From JBPCNH01 sp051001455 (lineage in GTDB: Bacteria; Actinomycetota; CADDZG01; WHSQ01), in the NCBI GenBank assembly GCA_051001455.1, contig JBPCNH010000023.1:62001-126000 (forward strand): a DNA stretch of 64,000 bases. The letters are read 5' to 3'. The translations under genes and the position numbers were made by a program. Shown here piece by piece: positions 59,871 through 64,000 of the stretch. Numbering within the stretch: position 1 is the first letter of the stretch; each line of letters begins with the position of its first letter. The notes beneath the pieces were generated by a model, which saw only the letters and a program-made list of their open reading frames with translations, was not told the origin of the DNA and ran no database searches.

Positions 59871-60935
59871 TCAGCGTTCGTCTACCCCCACGACGCGGAT
59901 GTTGGTCTGCCACTCGAGCAGGGATACGCACTTGTCCGGCGCTTCGATCCGGCAGAAAGACGCCTGAAGCTGCAGTTCGTCGCGATCGACCCTCGTGAGA
60001 ACCACTCCCTGGTCATCCGGCCCCCAGAAGACCTCGCCCACGACCTCGTCCTCGTTGAACGGCTCGATCGAACGTGACTCGGTATCGACGATGAACAGAC
60101 GGGGAGGATCCTCGTCGAAGGTGGCAACCACGGCCGCTCGTGACGAATCCGAGGCCCAGTCGACGAAGGTCACCGTGTCGTCGTTGTCGCCCAAAGGCGA
60201 GCGATCGATCCCATCGGCGATGCGCACCAGCTCGGGGCCGCTCTGTTTTGAAGAGATGACCCATTCGCCGTCGGGAGAGACCGACTTGATGTCGCCGAAA
60301 GCGATGCGGAGGCGCCGGGTATCCCCCTCAGCATCGACGATCGAGGACCGAGACTTGTTCTTGGCATCGCCGACGATCAGCTCGTCACCCGCCCAGCCGA
60401 CGATCGACCAGCGACCTTGATCGAGCCACAGCTTGCTCTCGCCGCTGCCGGTATCGAACACGACTACCTGGACCGGCACCTCGCAGTCGGTCTCGCTGCA
60501 GGAGCCGAGCCTCGTCGGGCTGAGGTAGGCGAAGCGCTGGCCAGCCTCGTCCCACACCGGAGCCGTACCACTGATCGTCTCCTTCTCGTCGGCGGCGCGG
60601 TCGTAGAGCTGGATGACCGGCTGATCTCCCGAGCCGAACTCCACCCACGTCACGTAAGTCGCTTGGTCGGCGCCGGTGACGTAGGGAGAGAGCCCCTCGC
60701 GCACGATCTCGCCTTCGTCATCGCGCGCTCCGATCGACTTCAGAGCGTCCCCCTCGACGTAGTAGACGAGCGGAGCGCTGTCGAGGACCTCGTCCTCGGT
60801 GAGATCCCGAGCGACTTCATCCCCGTCGCCACCCACCCCGCTGGGGTCGGAGTCGTTCGTCGTGAACCAATAGGCGCCGGCGGCAACGGCCAGAACGAGT
60901 GCTGCGAGCAAGACGAGCGTGATCGGTCTCTTCAT
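59871..60935 (-). CDS. Membrane-anchored propeller-like protein
   Basis: The 354-residue protein has one N-terminal helix (about 5-22) and a WD40/TolB-like beta-propeller outside (repeats such as PVWDEAGQRFAYLSP, SVSPDGEWVISS, FVDWASDSSRAAVVAT, VFWGPDDQGVVLT). Function unknown. ATG 60935 has GGAGG eight bases upstream. It lies between two RTX genes but is separated from the upstream one by a 14-pair terminator. Confidence 0.72.
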   Translation of the reverse strand: MKRPITLVLLAALVLAVAAGAYWFTTNDSDPSGVGGDGDEVARDLTEDEVLDSAPLVYYVEGDALKSIGARDDEGEIVREGLSPYVTGADQATYVTWVEFGSGDQPVIQLYDRAADEKETISGTAPVWDEAGQRFAYLSPTRLGSCSETDCEVPVQVVVFDTGSGESKLWLDQGRWSIVGWAGDELIVGDAKNKSRSSIVDAEGDTRRLRIAFGDIKSVSPDGEWVISSKQSGPELVRIADGIDRSPLGDNDDTVTFVDWASDSSRAAVVATFDEDPPRLFIVDTESRSIEPFNEDEVVGEVFWGPDDQGVVLTRVDRDELQLQASFCRIEAPDKCVSLLEWQTNIRVVGVDER

Positions 60936-60957
60936 ATCCATAGCCTCCAACATAAGA

Positions 60958-60989
60958 GAGAGGGGCCGGTCGGTTGACCGGCCCCTCTC
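60958..60989 (-). terminator. Hairpin terminator of RTX gene 3
   Basis: GAGAGGGGCCGGTC and its complement form 14 perfect pairs around GGTT. Confidence 0.85.
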
Positions 60990-61038
60990 GAAGCTCCTTG
61001 TCTAACCCTCTTCCGAGGGCAGGAGACTACCTAGCTTT

Positions 61039-63540
61039 TTACCTTTCGCAGTTCTTCACGATGTCGTTCCCTGGACCCGGGATACAGGTGTCTGTACCTG
61101 CGCCACCGTTCAGGAGGTCGTCACCGGTGAAGCCCTTCAGCGTGTCGTGGCCACGACCACCCCGGAGGATGTCGTTGCCCTTACCACCCTGGAGGGTGTC
61201 CTTGCCGCGACCACCTCGGATGGTGTCCCAGCCGGAGTTACCTCGCAGCGTGTCGTCGCCGCCGCCACCGATGATGACGTCGTTCTTGTCGCCACCTTCG
61301 ATCGTGTCGTCGTCGGCGCCACCACGCAGGGTGTCCTTGCCGGCACCACCATCGATGGTGTCGTTACCGGCGTTGCCGACCACTTGGTCGCTGCCAGCTC
61401 CGGCAGTAATGATGTCATCTCCGCCGAGACCACAGATGATGTCGTCGCCATCGGTCCCGATGAGGATGTCGTTACCCGGCGAACCGACGATGATCTGTCC
61501 GCCCACTGCGTTGTTGGTGCGGGTGTTAAAGCCGAAGCCCTGACACGGGCCACCGGTGGGACCCGGATCAGTTCCAGGGCCCTCGGTGGGATCGGTCGGC
61601 GATTCGCAACCCGGGTCATCCGGGAAGTCGATCAGCCCATCGCCGTCGTTGTCCACGCCGTCCTGGCATTGTGCGGGAGGTGGCGGGGTGGTGCCCTGAG
61701 TCACTCGCTTCTGCACCAAATCGCAGTCGCTACCGGCGTTGCCACCCGGGTCGTTCCGGAGGCAGACCTCGATGAGGTCGTTGCCGGCTCGGAATGCCTC
61801 GATCGTTGCGATGGCGGATCCGTCCGCTCCGGTCTCGTTCGGAGGTGGAGGGTTGAACCTCGTAGCGGTCAGTTCCCCACCACCAGAAGGGAAGATGAAC
61901 CACTGCAGACGACCGTTGTCCGCGGGCATGGTGCTCACGAAGTTACCCGCTGCATCGAACGTGCAGGCGATCAGCGTGTCGGTATCGCCAACGACGTTCT
62001 CCTTGAACTTGTCACCGGTGAGACAGACCTCCTGTGCGTCGAAGGTGCCCTCCGGAGCGAAGACAAGCTCGATGTTCCGAGGGGCGGTGACCCAGTGCTT
62101 GGTCACACTCGCCTTGACGGTCTCGTCGGCGCAGCCGTGACCGACGGGCGGAGCAGCCGGAGGAGCGGCACCCGGGCTCTGCTGGTCGGAACACGCCGTG
62201 ACGACTTGGTCACCAGGCGTCGCATCCTGGAAAGTATCGCTGGTGTTGTTGATCGTTGCCCGCGCGGTTCCATCTGTGCCGGTCGTCGTGTGGCAGTGCT
62301 CGGAACGACCATCAGCATCGTGGTCGTGGAGCGTGCCGCCTGAACAGGCAGTGAAGCCCGAACCCTCGGGACCGGTCGACTCGAATGTCACCGGACCGCT
62401 GAAGGGGTTGCCGAACTGGTCGGTCACGCAGAAGCGCACGAACTCAGAGTCACCGAGCTGGTTGGTCTCATCGGTGTCTGCCGGGGTGCACTTACCGGCT
62501 GCCGGCACTGGACCGCCCGGCGGCGTCGGGTCACCAGGAGCAGGGTTGAGGAAGGTTATGCCTGCGGTGGTCGCCTCGGGCTCGCTCGAAACCACGTAGT
62601 GGGTATCGAACAGACAGTCGAAGCCGTCGCAGTAGCCAGAACCGTCGGCGTTGATGTTGTGGAGGAAGAACGCCATCTCGGCGTTGTCCGGGTACGTGAT
62701 GGAGAACTCGTACGTCTTGAACGCGGCCGCGGCCGAGCCGCCCGAGGAATCCGAGAAGGCGCAGGTATTCGGAGCGTTCTGCGCGTCGGCGTTGAGGTCT
62801 ACACACAGCGTCAGGGTGCTGATGCCGTCGTCGGAACTGGTCGCCCGAACGATGACATCTCCTCCGGGGTACTGAGTGGTCAGGTTCGGGAGCGCCTCGG
62901 GGTGGTCGAACGACTGTCGCGCGGTGTCTCCGACATCATCGCAGTCGCCGTCGGCGTTGGCATCGACGCACCAGTCGAGGAGCTCCGCTGCGGTGGTCGT
63001 CTGCGAACCGCTCTGACCGTTGTCGATGAAGACGTTGGGCTCGACCTCGAGCAGGCAATTGCCGCCCGGCTCGTTGCCGGTCGCCGTGCCCTTGCAGTAG
63101 TAAACGCCGACCGAGCGCGTGATCTGGTCGAAGGTGCTCGGGATGTCCCAGAAGAACTCGAAGCCGAGATCACCCCCGAATCCGGGAACTGGCTCGCCCT
63201 GGGTGTCGGTGCCGATGACCTGACAGGTGGGAGGCGGGATCGGATTGTCCAGCGGCGGAACGACGTCCGGCATTGGGAAGCCCGATGGGTCCGGGCATAC
63301 CACCCAGGTCGCCGAAGTGGTGTCGGTCGTAGCGACGCCGGTCAGGTGTGCCAAGGAGTCGACGCCGTCAAACTTGTCGCTGAGAACGAGCCTGTCGATG
63401 CCGTCGGCGCCGAGGAGCGAATCCTGGGGATTGAAGTTCTGCGCCGCGAACGGTGGAGCCGCCTGTGCGGACGGTGCTGCGATAGCTAGGAGCGAGGCCA
63501 CCATGGCCAGTCCTAGCAAAGTACAGAATCTCTTTTTCAA
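61039..63540 (-). CDS. Secreted RTX calcium-binding protein 3
   Basis: The 833-residue protein has a signal peptide, a large cysteine-containing N-terminal half that differs from RTX protein 2, an Ig-like middle (FCVTDQFGNPFSGPVTFES), the QCQDGVDNDGDGLIDFPDD loop, and GGxGxD repeats ending DTCIPGPGNDIVKNC. TTG start with AGGAGG as in protein 2. Its C-terminal third is nearly the same as in protein 2, so the two genes share a recent duplication or gene conversion. Confidence 0.85.
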   Translation of the reverse strand: MKKRFCTLLGLAMVASLLAIAAPSAQAAPPFAAQNFNPQDSLLGADGIDRLVLSDKFDGVDSLAHLTGVATTDTTSATWVVCPDPSGFPMPDVVPPLDNPIPPPTCQVIGTDTQGEPVPGFGGDLGFEFFWDIPSTFDQITRSVGVYYCKGTATGNEPGGNCLLEVEPNVFIDNGQSGSQTTTAAELLDWCVDANADGDCDDVGDTARQSFDHPEALPNLTTQYPGGDVIVRATSSDDGISTLTLCVDLNADAQNAPNTCAFSDSSGGSAAAAFKTYEFSITYPDNAEMAFFLHNINADGSGYCDGFDCLFDTHYVVSSEPEATTAGITFLNPAPGDPTPPGGPVPAAGKCTPADTDETNQLGDSEFVRFCVTDQFGNPFSGPVTFESTGPEGSGFTACSGGTLHDHDADGRSEHCHTTTGTDGTARATINNTSDTFQDATPGDQVVTACSDQQSPGAAPPAAPPVGHGCADETVKASVTKHWVTAPRNIELVFAPEGTFDAQEVCLTGDKFKENVVGDTDTLIACTFDAAGNFVSTMPADNGRLQWFIFPSGGGELTATRFNPPPPNETGADGSAIATIEAFRAGNDLIEVCLRNDPGGNAGSDCDLVQKRVTQGTTPPPPAQCQDGVDNDGDGLIDFPDDPGCESPTDPTEGPGTDPGPTGGPCQGFGFNTRTNNAVGGQIIVGSPGNDILIGTDGDDIICGLGGDDIITAGAGSDQVVGNAGNDTIDGGAGKDTLRGGADDDTIEGGDKNDVIIGGGGDDTLRGNSGWDTIRGGRGKDTLQGGKGNDILRGGRGHDTLKGFTGDDLLNGGAGTDTCIPGPGNDIVKNCER

Positions 63541-63740
63541 CCTTTACCTCCTGGTAATCGGTTTCACTTCGGATGAAACGGGTAGCGACGGAGATCTGAC
63601 GGCGTCCGCCCGCCGGTGCTGCATCTACTGCGATCCTCGGACTTCTTCCTCCGAGACCCCTCCTTTCATGCCGTCCCTCTCCAGCATTACTCCGGGCCTG
63701 AGCCCGGCTCTATTGCGTCCAACGACAAAGCGCACAGAAA
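63541..63740 (-). promoter_or_regulatory. Conserved 5' leader of RTX gene 3 (possible structured RNA)
   Basis: The minus-strand leader shares the blocks listed for 59518-59720, with the hairpin CTCGGA/TCCGAG fully paired. The protein-coding N-terminal regions of the two genes are not alike, so conservation here points to a role in the RNA or promoter. Confidence 0.5.
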
Positions 63741-64000
63741 GTTACACGCTAAGTAGCTATTGGCAGAAAATCGGCACGGATCAGGACTTTGTCGGTCCAA
63801 ATCACTACGAACGGTCCGTTTCCCCTTACGTAGTGTGGGTTGCGGCAAGGCCGGTGTCAAGGTCTGAGCACTCTTGTTGGTGCTGAGCCCCAGGGGATGC
63901 CCTGTCTAAGACCGCCCCCGGCTGAGCTGGATTTCGATCTTCAGCTGAGCTTGCCCAGGCGAGGTCCTAGCCGGACTCGGTGAGCCTGATGGCTGTCGAG
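63741..64000. other. Region without recognised gene at the window end
   Basis: No convincing reading frame is seen in the last 260 bases. A minus-strand frame ending RLGPRLGKLS near 63943 could be the end of a gene beyond the window, but it is too short to judge. Confidence 0.3.

Overview
The window is high-GC DNA (G or C at most third codon positions) from an actinobacterium. A WhiB protein, a mycobacterial-type Tad pilus cluster next to a HAD-IB phosphatase gene, class E sortase, PAC2-family protein and frequent leaderless-looking promoters all point that way. A SigH-type sporulation-like sigma factor and a tRNA-Sec gene suggest a deep-branching, probably uncultured lineage rather than Streptomyces or Mycobacterium. 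No rRNA, CRISPR array, integrase or insertion sequence was seen.

Layout. 1-5.8 kb: Tad/Flp pilus operon on the minus strand (CpaE-like, TadA ATPase, fused TadB-TadC, a DUF192 lipoprotein, Flp pilin, TadE and a TadE-like/VanY fusion), with a divergent HAD-IB hydrolase. 5.8-17.4 kb: housekeeping and transport genes (two EamA exporters, an ABC-2 drug/polysaccharide exporter operon, HtpX, topoisomerase IB, AI-2E transporter), then a cupredoxin next to an ECF sigma/anti-sigma pair; both transcription units carry the same ECF-type promoter. 17.5-21.7 kb: a large VWA/beta-propeller surface protein, a PadR regulator pair and a membrane protein behind a perfect 24-bp operator-like palindrome. 21.8-28.9 kb: a candidate genomic island bounded by the 3' end of tRNA-Sec and a 29-bp duplicate of it. 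It carries a truncated M23 peptidase, a plastocyanin-like lipoprotein, a sortase, two Tat-exported ferritin-like proteins, tatA-tatB-tatC, and an ECF sigma with a GAF-ANTAR-TM-RskA regulator. 29-43.5 kb: SigH, PAC2, M28 peptidase, three tandem secreted paralogues plus an LVIVD propeller protein, glycosyltransferase, HPF, TetR, polyprenyl synthase, YjbQ, a MazEF-type module between two decayed nuclease fragments, and a third EamA exporter. 43.7-51.8 kb: a 1667-residue kinase/ATPase/GAF/histidine kinase with its receiver protein, an ECF sigma with a membrane tail, and MetF. 51.9-64 kb: secreted RTX-repeat proteins (three), a secreted metalloprotease, lipoproteins and WhiB.

Shared signals across the window: a dispersed ~49-bp palindromic repeat (five copies, always at gene boundaries, twice supplying the last codons of a gene); TAnnnT or similar -10 boxes exactly six bases before a start codon (seven cases); and the palindrome GGCGCGCC, counted by eye about 40 times, nearly absent from the candidate island and from the RTX region.

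All functional calls rest on motif and family recognition by reading. No database search was run.
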